DNA of 64,000 nt from Neptunicoccus cionae. Lineage in GTDB: Bacteria > Pseudomonadota > Alphaproteobacteria > Rhodobacterales > Rhodobacteraceae. The notes under the pieces are model-generated. The model searched no databases, was not told the DNA's origin, and was given only the letters and a program-made list of their open reading frames with translations. The translations under genes and the position numbers were made by a program. Location of the stretch: assembly GCF_002860325.1 (NCBI RefSeq), contig NZ_PKOJ01000002.1, positions 124,001 through 188,000 of the forward strand. Reading direction: 5' to 3'. Of this stretch, positions 19,319 through 28,293 are shown one piece after another. Every line of letters begins with the position of its first letter. The first letter of the stretch is position 1.

Positions 19319-19677
19319 TATCGGGCTGGATTGTATGCCACGCCGCTCATGGCGTTGGCCGTAGTACTCTTTACGCGACACCAGAAACTTCGGCCAACGC
19401 CCCCGAGCACGACACCGCTTCGGGTATTCCCTTCTTGACGGTCTAAAGGGTGAAAACAACGCCGTTTACGTGAATTGCATGGGTTGTTTCGTGAATGGAT
19501 CGGGCTGGAGATTAGCCAGAGGATAATACAATTCAAAGTTGTATCCCTTGCCATACTTTGTTTTCTCCACAATATTACAATGTATTAGCCTGAAATCAGG
19601 GCCTTTTCAGATACGCGTATCCCAAATCACCTCAATGATTACGTGCCACAATAAATTGAATTCGAGTTTACAAGCGC
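19319..19677. other. Gene-free 359-base region with internal repeats
   Basis: No coding region is supported here. ATCGGGCTGGA occurs at 19320-19330 and again at 19499-19509. Between the copies lies an 11-base inverted repeat (19351-19361 with 19391-19401) with a 29-base loop. The right half is AT-rich and holds a second short inverted repeat (ATACAA / TTGTAT near 19530-19550). It separates the peptide ATPase from the LytTR gene, so a terminator and a promoter are expected. Confidence 0.5.
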
Positions 19678-20547
19678 ATGACCGTTTTTCGTGAAAACCC
19701 ACTCTCTTTACACTTTCTTAAACGGGTGTTTTTCGCTGCGCAGCGCCGTGTTTCCCATCCGGCAACGCTCATAATCATGATTGGTGCTACCATAATCTGC
19801 ACCCTGATCGGGCCGTTTGACACCTACCGGCAGGACACCTTTGTATTTCGTTTGTATTTCTGGGGCGCAATCGTTCTGACCTCGACCACCTACGGATGTC
19901 TGGTGTCTGTGTGGACGAATCTGGCGTTTAGACATCTTCCTTACTGGCAGCGAACCTTGCTGAACCTGCCTGTATTTGCGCTGCCATTTTCTTTTGTAAG
20001 CTGGGAATTTTCGAGCCTGTTTTATCCCCGTGACGTGATGCCCCATCCGATGGTGGTGCTATTTCTGGTGGCCGCGGTGGATTTGTTCGTACACGCCTGT
20101 ATCTGGATAAGCGGTAGCACGGTCAAGACGCGTGAAAATCACCTCCAGCGCCCTGAAACGGTAGTCGCGCCCGAAACATCAGCGGCCCCCGAAGAATCCG
20201 GAGAGCCCGCCGCGGAGCCGGAAAACATCTCGGGCGAGTGTACGTTCTTGCGCAGGCTCGGTCCGAACGGCGGCAGCTATCTCATCCGGCTGGCGATGAA
20301 CGATCACTACATAGAGGCGCACACCGACACTGGTATTCACATGCTCTACATGAGGTTTGGAGACGCAGTCGCCGAGCTCAACCCCGCAAACGGAGCTAAG
20401 GTTCACCGTTCTCACTGGGTACGTTTCTCAGAGATCATCGACGTGGAACGCGACGGCCAGAAAGTATCACTTGTGATGTCGGACGGTGTATCTGTTCCGG
20501 TATCGCGCAGTCACAAGACCTTTCTACAGGAAAAGGGTATTATATAG
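19678..20547 (+). CDS. Membrane-anchored LytTR-type transcriptional regulator
   Basis: A 289-residue protein. Residues about 28-155 contain four hydrophobic helices (TLIIMIGATIICTLIG, LYFWGAIVLTSTTYGCLVSVW, LLNLPVFALPFSFVSW, VVLFLVAAVDLFVHACIWI). An Ala/Glu/Pro-rich linker (160-190) leads to a C-terminal LytTR domain (about 193-289) with the family-typical IEAHTDTGIHMLYMRFGDAV, VHRSHWV and VSRSHKTFL segments; LytTR domains bind DNA through beta-strand loops. No partner kinase or target is adjacent. Its last eight bases overlap the convergent BrnA-like gene. Confidence 0.85.
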   Translation: MTVFRENPLSLHFLKRVFFAAQRRVSHPATLIIMIGATIICTLIGPFDTYRQDTFVFRLYFWGAIVLTSTTYGCLVSVWTNLAFRHLPYWQRTLLNLPVFALPFSFVSWEFSSLFYPRDVMPHPMVVLFLVAAVDLFVHACIWISGSTVKTRENHLQRPETVVAPETSAAPEESGEPAAEPENISGECTFLRRLGPNGGSYLIRLAMNDHYIEAHTDTGIHMLYMRFGDAVAELNPANGAKVHRSHWVRFSEIIDVERDGQKVSLVMSDGVSVPVSRSHKTFLQEKGII

Positions 20548-21004
20548 CCCCGCCATCGTGAGCCTTCCGGATCACGGCGAGACTACGTTCCACCTCCTCC
20601 GCCAGATCTGCAGCTTCCTCCGTCTGTCCGTTTTCGCCACTGCGCAAATCCTTCAGCTTCAGTTTCAACATATCCTCGATCAGGGAATAGTCCTTTGGCC
20701 CCGCTGCCTCTGCATCCCAGTGGGATTTTACCAATCCGGATTGCAACGCGTGCCAGTAAATCCGCAGGATGGAGTTGATCCGCGCCTCAAACCCTGTTCC
20801 GAATTTACGAAACCATTTGAGCATGTCATCATCCAGACTTAGCGTGATTTCCGATTTTTCCGGCGCGACAGGATGCAACAGCGGAATTTCATTCCATCCC
20901 TGTGGTAACGATCCCTTAACCCAATGCTGTTGGAAATCACTTTGCAATCGCTTCAGTTCGTAAACAAGATTTGCATGTGCGGTGTCCTGGGCTTTCGTGG
21001 TCAA
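20540..21004 (-). CDS. BrnA-like / CopG-fold protein without a toxin partner
   Basis: A 154-residue protein. The central segment EITLSLDDDMLKWFRKFGTGFEARINSILRIYW fits the ribbon-helix-helix pattern of BrnA antitoxins (strand, then helix with WFR...G.G...RIN.ILR). An N-terminal helical part with many Lys, Gln and Trp and a C-terminal acidic helical tail (about 115-154) are added, so it is longer than normal BrnA (about 90). No BrnT-like toxin gene precedes it; upstream is the divergent prfC. It may be an orphan antitoxin or a regulator derived from one. It converges with the LytTR gene with an eight-base overlap. Confidence 0.7.
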   Translation of the reverse strand: MTTKAQDTAHANLVYELKRLQSDFQQHWVKGSLPQGWNEIPLLHPVAPEKSEITLSLDDDMLKWFRKFGTGFEARINSILRIYWHALQSGLVKSHWDAEAAGPKDYSLIEDMLKLKLKDLRSGENGQTEEAADLAEEVERSLAVIRKAHDGGAI

Positions 21005-21170
21005 GGGGCGTCTCCTTTATCGTGCAGCTTATTAAACTTTAGCCAAATTCAGTTAACAGGCCCTCGCCGCGGCGTACCCTTCGCCGGAAAGCAGACTAAT
21101 CCTGCATAAATGCCACTGCCCCAACGCTGTTTTCTTGCCACGCCTGCAAAGCTTAACTATACGCACACGC

Positions 21171-22781
21171 ATGTTAGATCGCACCTCAAACCAGCCCGTG
21201 TTGCCGCCGGAAATCGACCGTCGCCGCACCTTCGCAATCATCTCGCATCCCGATGCGGGTAAAACCACGCTGACGGAAAAATTTCTGCTTTATGGTGGTG
21301 CGATCCAGATGGCCGGACAGGTGCGCGCCAAGGGTGAAGCCCGCCGCACCCGTTCTGACTTCATGCAGATGGAGAAAGACCGCGGGATTTCGGTGTCCGC
21401 TTCGGCCATGTCCTTCGAGTTCCGCGACTACTGGTTCAATCTGGTGGACACCCCCGGCCACTCCGACTTTTCCGAAGATACTTACCGGACGCTCACCGCA
21501 GTGGACGCCGCTATTATGGTAATCGACGGGGCTAAAGGGGTCGAAAGCCAGACGCAAAAGCTGTTTGAAGTCTGTCGTATGCGCGACATGCCGATCCTGA
21601 CCTTCTGTAACAAGATGGACCGTGAAAGCCGCGAAACTTTTGACATCATTGACGAAATTCAGGAAAATCTGGCAATTGACGTGAGCCCCGCAAGCTGGCC
21701 CATTGGTGTCGGACGAGAGTTTATGGGCTGTTACGACCTGTTGAACGACCGCTTGGAACTGATGGATCGCGCCGACCGGAACGTGGTTTCGGATTCGATC
21801 AAGATCAGCGGTCTGGACGATCCAAAACTGGCAGAACACGTCCCCGCACACCTTCTGGAAAAGCTGCTCGAAGAAATCGAGATGGCCCGCGAATTGCTGC
21901 CGGAACTGGACCATCAGGCATTTCTGGACGGGACAATGACGCCGATTTGGTTCGGCTCTGCGATCAATTCTTTTGGCGTGCAGGAACTGATGGACGGCAT
22001 CGGCACCTTCGGGCCCAAACCCCAAGTGCGCCCTGCCGCCGAACGGCAGGTCTCACCGGATGAAAAGAAGGTTTCCGGCTTTGTGTTCAAGGTTCAGGCC
22101 AATATGGACCCCAAACACCGCGACCGGATCGCTTTTGTGCGTCTGTGTTCGGGCCATTTCAAACGGGGCATGAAGCTGACCCATGTGCGGACCAAAAAAC
22201 CGATGGCGATTGCCTCTCCGATGCTGTTTCTGGCGTCCGACCGCGAGCTGGCCGAAGAGGCTTGGGCGGGTGATATCATCGGCATCCCGAACCACGGACA
22301 GTTGCGCATTGGCGATGCATTGACCGAAGGCGAAGCCCTTCATTTTGCAGGTATTCCCTCTTTTGCGCCCGAGTTGCTGCAATCCGTTCGGGCCACCGAT
22401 CCGATGAAAGCCAAACATCTCGACAAGGCGCTGAACCAGTTTGCAGAGGAAGGGGCAGCTAAACTGTTCAAACCGGCCATTGGCGCAGGCTGGATCGTCG
22501 GGGTTGTCGGAGCCTTGCAATTCGAAGTGCTCGCCAGCCGGATCGAACTGGAATATGGTATTCCCGTCCGTTTCGAGCCGACCCAGTTTACCTCCGCCCG
22601 ATGGCTGAATGGCCCGAAAGACAAGGTGGACGGGTTTATCAACGTGAACAAGGGCCACATCGCATTTGACCACGATGGCGATCCCGTCTTTATGACCCGT
22701 CTGCAATGGGACATTGACCGGGTGGAGCGGGACTATCCCGATCTGAAACTGACCAGCACCAAAGAAATGCTGGTCGTTTAA
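21171..22781 (+). CDS. prfC: Peptide chain release factor 3
   Basis: A 536-residue GTPase that recycles RF1/RF2 from the ribosome after termination. The G motifs are clear: SHPDAGKTT (G1), DRGISVSASA (switch I region), DTPGHSDF (G3) and NKMD (G4). The region RSDFMQMEKDRGISV and the C-terminal FKVQANMDPKHRDRIAF and FEVLASRIELEYG are typical of RF3 rather than EF-G. Length is as expected (about 530). The ATG at 21171 is taken; a TTG 36 bases earlier would add an unrelated stretch. The start has no clear Shine-Dalgarno sequence. Confidence 0.96.
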   Translation: MLDRTSNQPVLPPEIDRRRTFAIISHPDAGKTTLTEKFLLYGGAIQMAGQVRAKGEARRTRSDFMQMEKDRGISVSASAMSFEFRDYWFNLVDTPGHSDFSEDTYRTLTAVDAAIMVIDGAKGVESQTQKLFEVCRMRDMPILTFCNKMDRESRETFDIIDEIQENLAIDVSPASWPIGVGREFMGCYDLLNDRLELMDRADRNVVSDSIKISGLDDPKLAEHVPAHLLEKLLEEIEMARELLPELDHQAFLDGTMTPIWFGSAINSFGVQELMDGIGTFGPKPQVRPAAERQVSPDEKKVSGFVFKVQANMDPKHRDRIAFVRLCSGHFKRGMKLTHVRTKKPMAIASPMLFLASDRELAEEAWAGDIIGIPNHGQLRIGDALTEGEALHFAGIPSFAPELLQSVRATDPMKAKHLDKALNQFAEEGAAKLFKPAIGAGWIVGVVGALQFEVLASRIELEYGIPVRFEPTQFTSARWLNGPKDKVDGFINVNKGHIAFDHDGDPVFMTRLQWDIDRVERDYPDLKLTSTKEMLVV

Positions 22782-22796
22782 ACAATCGTTTAAACA
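22774..22796. repeat. Direct repeat across the prfC stop codon
   Basis: TCGTTTAAACA occurs at 22774-22784 and 22786-22796, each containing the palindrome GTTTAAAC. The first copy includes the prfC stop codon. Confidence 0.5.
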
Positions 22797-22801
22797 GTAG
22801 T

Positions 22802-22828
22802 GAATACGGGCTGGACCAGCCCGTGTTC
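22802..22828. terminator. Hairpin after prfC
   Basis: ACGGGCT/AGCCCGT arms (22806-22812 and 22818-22824) extend outward to 11 pairs with one G-U pair when read as RNA. No T-run follows, so it is a weak terminator candidate between prfC and the convergent lysine-rich gene. Confidence 0.4.
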
Positions 22829-22879
22829 ATACCGGCACCCTACCCGCCACCTCCGCTCTATTGCTTCAACTCGTCTTTA

Positions 22880-23695
22880 TCAGACAGAGATTTTCGGCTT
22901 TTTGTCGTCTTTGATTTCCATCTTTCCGAGTTCCCGCGAACAATCGATCACAGGATTATGGTAGAGGTCCATTTTCTCTCTCAACGCTTCTTCATCTGCA
23001 TCTTCCTTGACTTTAAATTGACCAAGTAAGGGCTTTAATGACTTATAAGCCTTAAGAAATTCCTTATTCTTGAGTTTTTTGTTGTTCTTGGCCCAGAGCG
23101 AAGCCGCCCCATAGGTCTTGTCCAAGGGCTTGATCATCTTTTCGAATTCGGCGTTCCACTTCTTGATGTCAGGCTTCTTTTCCAGTTGTTTCTTCCAATT
23201 GAAAAAAGCCTGATAGTGTTTGTCCTCTTTCCCTTGCAAATCGATAATGGCCTTGGCGGATTTTTCCGCCTTCATCTCATCCCCTTTGATTTCCTGTTTC
23301 ATTCCCTTGATCTGGCTGTCCGCCTGATCCACCAGTGTTTGCAAATCTTTAACCAGTGCGTTGTAGGAAGCATCGAAGGTCTTTTGAACAATTTTTGCCT
23401 TGGGTTTGTATTTATTATAGCTGGCTTTCAGCTTTGCCGCGAAAGCCTTGTGACTGGATTTACATACCGCAACCGCCCCTGTGTAGGGTTCCAGAAATGG
23501 TTCCCTGTTACCGTCCCGCGCCATAGCAAACCCGTTAATCAGTTTGTCGGCCTTTTTTAAATTTTCGACCACCCGTTTGTGATCTTTCAAACTGTCAGTG
23601 AATTTCTTGTCGATATTCAGCGAGGCATAAGTCTTGGGAAAATCGCTGATCAAAGAGGCATAGGTTTTGCCCCAACTGCCGGACATCAGTCGCAT
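22880..23695 (-). CDS. Lysine-rich helical protein of unknown function
   Basis: A 271-residue protein that I do not recognise. It has 52 Lys and only about 6 Arg, is almost entirely predicted helix, and shows heptad-like patches (VKDLQTLVDQADSQIKGMKQ, KAEKSAKAIIDLQGKEDKHY). It has no signal peptide, membrane helix or catalytic motif; two cysteines are at about 78 and 252. The DNA is AT-richer than its neighbours (runs such as GTTTTTTGTTGTTCTTGG read on the plus strand). Composition and base use suggest transfer or a special physical role. A ribosome site AGAGGAAATACC precedes the ATG. It is divergent from the helicase gene. Confidence 0.8.
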   Translation of the reverse strand: MRLMSGSWGKTYASLISDFPKTYASLNIDKKFTDSLKDHKRVVENLKKADKLINGFAMARDGNREPFLEPYTGAVAVCKSSHKAFAAKLKASYNKYKPKAKIVQKTFDASYNALVKDLQTLVDQADSQIKGMKQEIKGDEMKAEKSAKAIIDLQGKEDKHYQAFFNWKKQLEKKPDIKKWNAEFEKMIKPLDKTYGAASLWAKNNKKLKNKEFLKAYKSLKPLLGQFKVKEDADEEALREKMDLYHNPVIDCSRELGKMEIKDDKKPKISV

Positions 23696-23995
23696 GGTAT
23701 TTCCTCTGGATAAATAAAAATTTTATTGAATTGCACCTACTATACTACTAACTCCCGTTTGCGGAAATAGCCTGCCACTGTCAGCTTGGTGCGGAAAGTC
23801 ACGGATTTGGGGATTTTATTGTCAATTTTGCAGCAACAGACCGCGCATTTCGGGCTTATTGTTGCGAAACCAGCCCGCCGCGTTGACTCCTCTGTAAAAA
23901 CATTTATGTCAGTGCGCAGAGGAACGGGCCCAATACGGGGCCCCAGCCGCAGCCAACTTTGCGGTATGAATCAACGCCGTAACGATAAGGCTCGA
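23696..23995. promoter_or_regulatory. Divergent control region of the lysine-rich gene and the helicase gene
   Basis: About 300 bases without a supported gene. A candidate rightward promoter is TTGACT (23883-23888), 16 bases, TATGTC (23905-23910). An inverted repeat TCCTCTG (23888-23894) / CAGAGGA (23917-23923) overlaps it. A TATAGT-like -10 for the leftward gene lies near 23741. Confidence 0.4.
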
Positions 23996-25735
23996 ATGAT
24001 AAAATTTTCCGATCTGGACCTGGACCCTAAGGTCCTGAAGGCCATTGATGAGGCCGGGTATGTTTCCCCGACCCCAATCCAAGCTGCTGCAATTCCGCTT
24101 GCCCTGCAAGGCCGTGACGTACTGGGCATCGCCCAGACAGGCACAGGCAAGACTGCCAGCTTCACCCTGCCAATGATTACAAAGCTCGCCAAAGGGCGCG
24201 CGCGGGCGCGCATGCCCCGCTCTCTGGTGCTCTGCCCCACGCGGGAACTGGCCGCACAGGTTGCAGAGAACTTTGAAGTCTATGCAAAACACCTGAAACT
24301 GACGATGGCGCTTCTGATTGGCGGCGTCAGCTTCAAGGATCAGGACCAGAAGATCGACCGTGGCGTTGATGTGCTGATCGCCACTCCGGGCCGTTTGCTC
24401 GACCATTTCGAACGGGGCAAGCTGATGCTGAACGGTGTTCAGATCATGGTTGTGGACGAAGCAGACCGGATGCTCGACATGGGGTTCATTCCCGATATCG
24501 AACGTATCTTCAAGCTGACACCCTTTACCCGCCAGACGCTGTTCTTCTCAGCAACAATGGCACCGGAAATCACACGGATCACGCAGGAATTCCTGCAAAA
24601 TCCCGAACGTGTCGAAGTGGCCCGTCAGGCCACAACGGGTGAAAACATCACCCAGAAAATCTGTATGTTCACGCCTTCCAACCGCACTAGCGAAGCCAAG
24701 GAAAAGCGCGAGGTTCTGCGGGAGATTCTAAAAGCCGAAGGCGATGCGGTGGATAACGGCATCATCTTCTGCAATCGCAAGTCCAATGTGGATATTGTGA
24801 TGAAGTCTCTGAAAAAACACGGTTTTGATGCAGGCGCAATTCACGGGGATCTGGATCAGAGCGTTCGGACCAAAACACTGGAAGCCTTTCGCAACGGTGA
24901 TCTGAAACTGCTTGTGGCTTCGGATGTTGCCGCGCGTGGTCTTGATGTTCCAGCCGTAAGCCATGTCGTTAACTTTGATGTGCCAATCCATTCCGAGGAC
25001 TATGTCCACCGGATCGGGCGGACGGGCCGTGCGGGCCGCGATGGGAAAGCCATCACAATTTGCGCCCCGTTCGAAGAAAAATACCTCGAAAAAATCGAGG
25101 AACTGGTGGAGAAGAAAATCGACCGGATGGAGCAACCTGCCCTTTCCGGTGGAAGTAAATCCCGCCGCAAACCCGATACGCAGGATGAAAAGCCAGCTGC
25201 GAAGCCGCAAAAAGCAGAAACCCAGCCTGCAAAAGACAACACCACGCAGAAATCTGACGCCAACCGGAATTCCCGCAGCCGGAACGAGAAAAGCGCTGGC
25301 AATGGCAGCCAGAAATCAGACCAACAAAGACGCGGTCGCTCCGAACCGAAAAATCAGGTGGTGGGCATGGGGGATCACGTCCCTGCCTTCTTGATGCGTT
25401 CTTTCGACATCAAACGGACAAAGCCTAAGAAATCCGAAGAGCCTCAACCGGTTGAGGAAGAAACGATCACGGATCAGGTCGCTGAAGCCCAACCGGCGGA
25501 AGAAAAACCTGTGGCAGAGAAGAAAAAGCGTGCGCCTCGCAAGAAAGCTACGAAGAAAACTGCGCCCAAGGAAGAAACTGTAGAGGTAACGGAAGCACCT
25601 GCGGAAATGCCGGCAGAACCGTCCGAGCCAAAGACAGAAGACGCTCCTGTGGAAGACAAAAAGGCAGCTTCCGAACCCGTGGCTGACGAAACGCCAGCAA
25701 CCGAAGAAGCACCGGCAAGCGAAGAAACAAAATAA
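23996..25735 (+). CDS. DEAD-box RNA helicase, RhlE-like
   Basis: A 579-residue ATP-dependent RNA helicase. The motifs are in order: Q-motif PTPIQ, Walker A AQTGTGKT, PTRELA, DEAD with VVDEADRMLDMGF, SAT (FFSATMA), and HRIGRTGRAGR. After about residue 390 comes a long low-complexity tail with SRRKPDTQDEK, a NRNSRSRNEKS block, a short VVGMGDHVPAFLMRSFDIKR stretch, then KKKRAPRKKATKKTAPKEE and an acidic Ala/Glu end. Such tails bind RNA and are variable. Start 23996 is chosen because AAGG lies five bases upstream; 23966 is an in-frame alternative. It ends at the strong terminator it shares with rnj. Confidence 0.92.
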   Translation: MIKFSDLDLDPKVLKAIDEAGYVSPTPIQAAAIPLALQGRDVLGIAQTGTGKTASFTLPMITKLAKGRARARMPRSLVLCPTRELAAQVAENFEVYAKHLKLTMALLIGGVSFKDQDQKIDRGVDVLIATPGRLLDHFERGKLMLNGVQIMVVDEADRMLDMGFIPDIERIFKLTPFTRQTLFFSATMAPEITRITQEFLQNPERVEVARQATTGENITQKICMFTPSNRTSEAKEKREVLREILKAEGDAVDNGIIFCNRKSNVDIVMKSLKKHGFDAGAIHGDLDQSVRTKTLEAFRNGDLKLLVASDVAARGLDVPAVSHVVNFDVPIHSEDYVHRIGRTGRAGRDGKAITICAPFEEKYLEKIEELVEKKIDRMEQPALSGGSKSRRKPDTQDEKPAAKPQKAETQPAKDNTTQKSDANRNSRSRNEKSAGNGSQKSDQQRRGRSEPKNQVVGMGDHVPAFLMRSFDIKRTKPKKSEEPQPVEEETITDQVAEAQPAEEKPVAEKKKRAPRKKATKKTAPKEETVEVTEAPAEMPAEPSEPKTEDAPVEDKKAASEPVADETPATEEAPASEETK

Positions 25736-25792
25736 GACGCTGCGCTGCAAGTGGCCGTTGTATTCGGCTTAACAAAGATAAAACAAAAAAAA

Positions 25793-25816
25793 GGCGTTCC
25801 GGTCATCCGGAACGCC
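25793..25816. terminator. Bidirectional intrinsic terminator, helicase gene / rnj
   Basis: A perfect 10-base stem GGCGTTCCGG / CCGGAACGCC with loop TCAT, flanked by eight A on the left and CTTTTCTTT on the right. It can end the rightward helicase gene and the leftward nuo-birA-coaX-rnj unit. Confidence 0.92.
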
Positions 25817-25842
25817 CTTTTCTTTGCTCTTGGCGTTAGGCC

Positions 25843-27513
25843 CTAGTCAACCAGCCGGTTGATCAGAACTTTGGCCACAGGTTTCTTCCCGGTAAGATCC
25901 TTGCAAACACGAGAGACTGTGCGCAGAACCAGCTTTTCCAACTGTTCGTCGCTCGCAAGCAGGTTACGTTTCGCAGCAGACAGTTCCCCGTCGATCTCGC
26001 GTTCCAGAACCTCTTGCAAGGACGGACTGTTGGACGGGGTTTCTGGCAGTCCCAGAACCTCGGCCCAGCTTTCGCCAATCTGCTGGTTGTCTTCCAGTAG
26101 CAGGCTGACAACAACCGTACCGCGCATCGCCATACGCATCCGTTCCAGCACAACGCCGTCAAAGGCACCGATCAGACACTTACCGTCCAGATACAGGCGG
26201 CCGGTTTCGATATTTTCCACGATCTTTGGCGCATCGCCCCCCAGATCAACCATCGCACCGTTTGCAGCAATGACGGCACTGATGCCTTTCGCTTCGGCCA
26301 GTTCAGCGTGCTCTCGTAGGTGACGGTGTTCACCGTGCATTGGCACCAGCATCTTCGGTTTGAAAATGTTGTGGATTTCTTCCAGATCGGGCCGGTTCGC
26401 ATGGCCGGAGACGTGATAAAGACCGCTGTCATCGTCGATGACTTTCACGCCCATCTCGCTGAAACTGTTGACGATCCTGCCAACGCCGATTTCGTTTCCG
26501 GGAATGGTTTTGGAGGAAAACAGGAAGGTATCACCTTCCCGCAGTTCCATACCAAGGTATTTGCCGTTGGCCAGTTGCGCCGAAGCCGCGCGGCGTTCGC
26601 CCTGACTGCCAGTAACCAGAAGCATCAGGTTTTCGCGCGGAATATCGCGGGCGTCTTCAATATCGATGGTCGGCGGGAAATTGTCGATCAGCCCCGCGAA
26701 ATTCGCATAGCCAAGCATCTTTTTCATCGCCCGCCCCAGCACCACAACCGAACGGCCCGAATCTACACCAGCCTGTGCCAGTGTTTTCAGACGGGCGACG
26801 TTAGAGGCAAAGGTCGTGGCGACAACCATACCGGTCGCCTCTTTCATCATCTGGGTGATATTGCCGCCCAGACCCGCTTCGGAGCGTCCGGCCAGCGGCG
26901 AGAATACGTTGGTACTGTCACAGACCAGCGCCTGAACACCATCCTTGGCAATCTCGCGGTACAGCGCAGGATTATAAGCCTCGCCTACAATCGGATCGGG
27001 GTCGAGCTTGAAATCGCCCGTGTGAACGATCCGGCCCTTTGGCGTATCAATCACCAGACCTGAAGCTTCGGGAATGGAGTGGGCAACCGGCATAAAGCCA
27101 ACCTTGAACGGGCCAAGTTCGACCATTTCGGGAAAGCTGCCGATGACTTCAATCCGGTCGATGTCTTGACCGTGCTCTTCCATTTTCGCACGTGCCACAG
27201 CACCGGTGAATTTGCGGGTGTAAACCGGCACGCCCAAGCGACCGTAAAGCAACCCCAAGGCGCCGATGTGGTCTTCGTGGGCGTGGGTAATAAAGATGGC
27301 TTCCAGCCGGTCGGCGCGCGCCTCGATATAGGCAGTATCCGCCATGATCAGGTCCACACCCGGTGTGCCGTCCATCGTCGGGAAGGTTACGCCCACATCC
27401 ACAAGAATGTAGCGTTCCTTCCCTTTCGGGCCGTAACCGTAAAGATACATATTCATACCGATCTCTCCTGCGCCACCCAGCGGCAGGAAGATCAAACGTT
27501 CGGATTTACTCAT
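25843..27513 (-). CDS. rnj: Ribonuclease J
   Basis: A 556-residue metallo-beta-lactamase/beta-CASP nuclease with 5'-3' exonuclease and endonuclease activity in RNA decay and rRNA maturation. The zinc ligands HAHEDH are at 77-82, the N-terminal FLPLGGAGEIGMN is the RNase J hallmark, and the beta-CASP part includes VTGSQGERRA and HVSGHANRPDLEEIHN. Its ATG directly follows the coaX stop (TAAATG), so it is cotranscribed with coaX and probably with birA and nuo. It is the last gene before the terminator. Confidence 0.96.
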   Translation of the reverse strand: MSKSERLIFLPLGGAGEIGMNMYLYGYGPKGKERYILVDVGVTFPTMDGTPGVDLIMADTAYIEARADRLEAIFITHAHEDHIGALGLLYGRLGVPVYTRKFTGAVARAKMEEHGQDIDRIEVIGSFPEMVELGPFKVGFMPVAHSIPEASGLVIDTPKGRIVHTGDFKLDPDPIVGEAYNPALYREIAKDGVQALVCDSTNVFSPLAGRSEAGLGGNITQMMKEATGMVVATTFASNVARLKTLAQAGVDSGRSVVVLGRAMKKMLGYANFAGLIDNFPPTIDIEDARDIPRENLMLLVTGSQGERRAASAQLANGKYLGMELREGDTFLFSSKTIPGNEIGVGRIVNSFSEMGVKVIDDDSGLYHVSGHANRPDLEEIHNIFKPKMLVPMHGEHRHLREHAELAEAKGISAVIAANGAMVDLGGDAPKIVENIETGRLYLDGKCLIGAFDGVVLERMRMAMRGTVVVSLLLEDNQQIGESWAEVLGLPETPSNSPSLQEVLEREIDGELSAAKRNLLASDEQLEKLVLRTVSRVCKDLTGKKPVAKVLINRLVD

Positions 27514-28284
27514 TTATTCGCCTCGGTTTTTATCTGCAATCAGGACGAGCCCGTGCATGGTTAGGTCACCGTCAATACTGTCAAAAAGGTCGGTGCCCCG
27601 TTCAAACAGGCCCGCCAGCCCCCCTGTCCCGATAACTCTCATCGGACGGGGATGCTCTTCGCGGATTTTCTTACATACGCCTTCAATCAGGCCGATATAG
27701 CCCCAGAACACACCAGCCTGCATACAGACGAGCGTGTTGGTGCCGATTACGTTCTCGGGCATGGTCACATCGATATGGGGCAGCGCGGCAGCGGCTTCGT
27801 GCAGCGCTTTGATGGATAGGTTCACGCCGGGCGAGATTACCCCGCCAATATAGGCCCCGTCCTGATCCACAACATCAAATGTGGTGGCCGTTCCGAAGTC
27901 TACAACAATCAGGTCGCCGCCATAACGGTCATACGCCCCTACCGTATTCACAAGGCGATCGGCTCCGACCAGTGTGCCTGCGTCCACGCGGACGGGAACA
28001 CCCAGATCAACCTCTGGCTTGCCCACTACGATGGGGCGGCATTCAAAGTATTTGTCGCTCAGGACCCGCAGGTTGAACACCACCTGAGGCACAACAGAGG
28101 AAATCACCACCCGGTCGATCTCCGGTGAGATCCCGTTCAGCAACATCAAGTTACGCAGCCAGACATAATATTGGTCGGCAGTACGGGCCTGTTCGGTAGC
28201 ACAGCGCCATTCCGATAGGAACGTGGTTCCGTCATGAATTGCAAAGACGGTATTTGTATTACCTACGTCGATGGCTAACAGCAT
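27514..28284 (-). CDS. coaX: Type III pantothenate kinase
   Basis: A 256-residue ASKHA-fold kinase, first step of coenzyme A synthesis (pantothenate + ATP to 4'-phosphopantothenate); the type III enzyme is not feedback-inhibited by CoA. It has the N-terminal phosphate motif LLAIDVGNTNTVFAI, the pantothenate-binding VGADRLVNTVGAYDRYGGDLIV with DFGTATTFDVV, and the GGVISPG and GTGGLA segments. It lies between birA (nine-base gap) and rnj (abutting). Confidence 0.95.
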   Translation of the reverse strand: MLLAIDVGNTNTVFAIHDGTTFLSEWRCATEQARTADQYYVWLRNLMLLNGISPEIDRVVISSVVPQVVFNLRVLSDKYFECRPIVVGKPEVDLGVPVRVDAGTLVGADRLVNTVGAYDRYGGDLIVVDFGTATTFDVVDQDGAYIGGVISPGVNLSIKALHEAAAALPHIDVTMPENVIGTNTLVCMQAGVFWGYIGLIEGVCKKIREEHPRPMRVIGTGGLAGLFERGTDLFDSIDGDLTMHGLVLIADKNRGE

Positions 28285-28293
28285 ATTCGATCC

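Noticed and set aside
19291-19572. A 93-codon frame on the minus strand in the 19.3-19.7 kb gap
   Set aside because: It overlaps the peptide ATPase end, has no ribosome site and an implausible composition.
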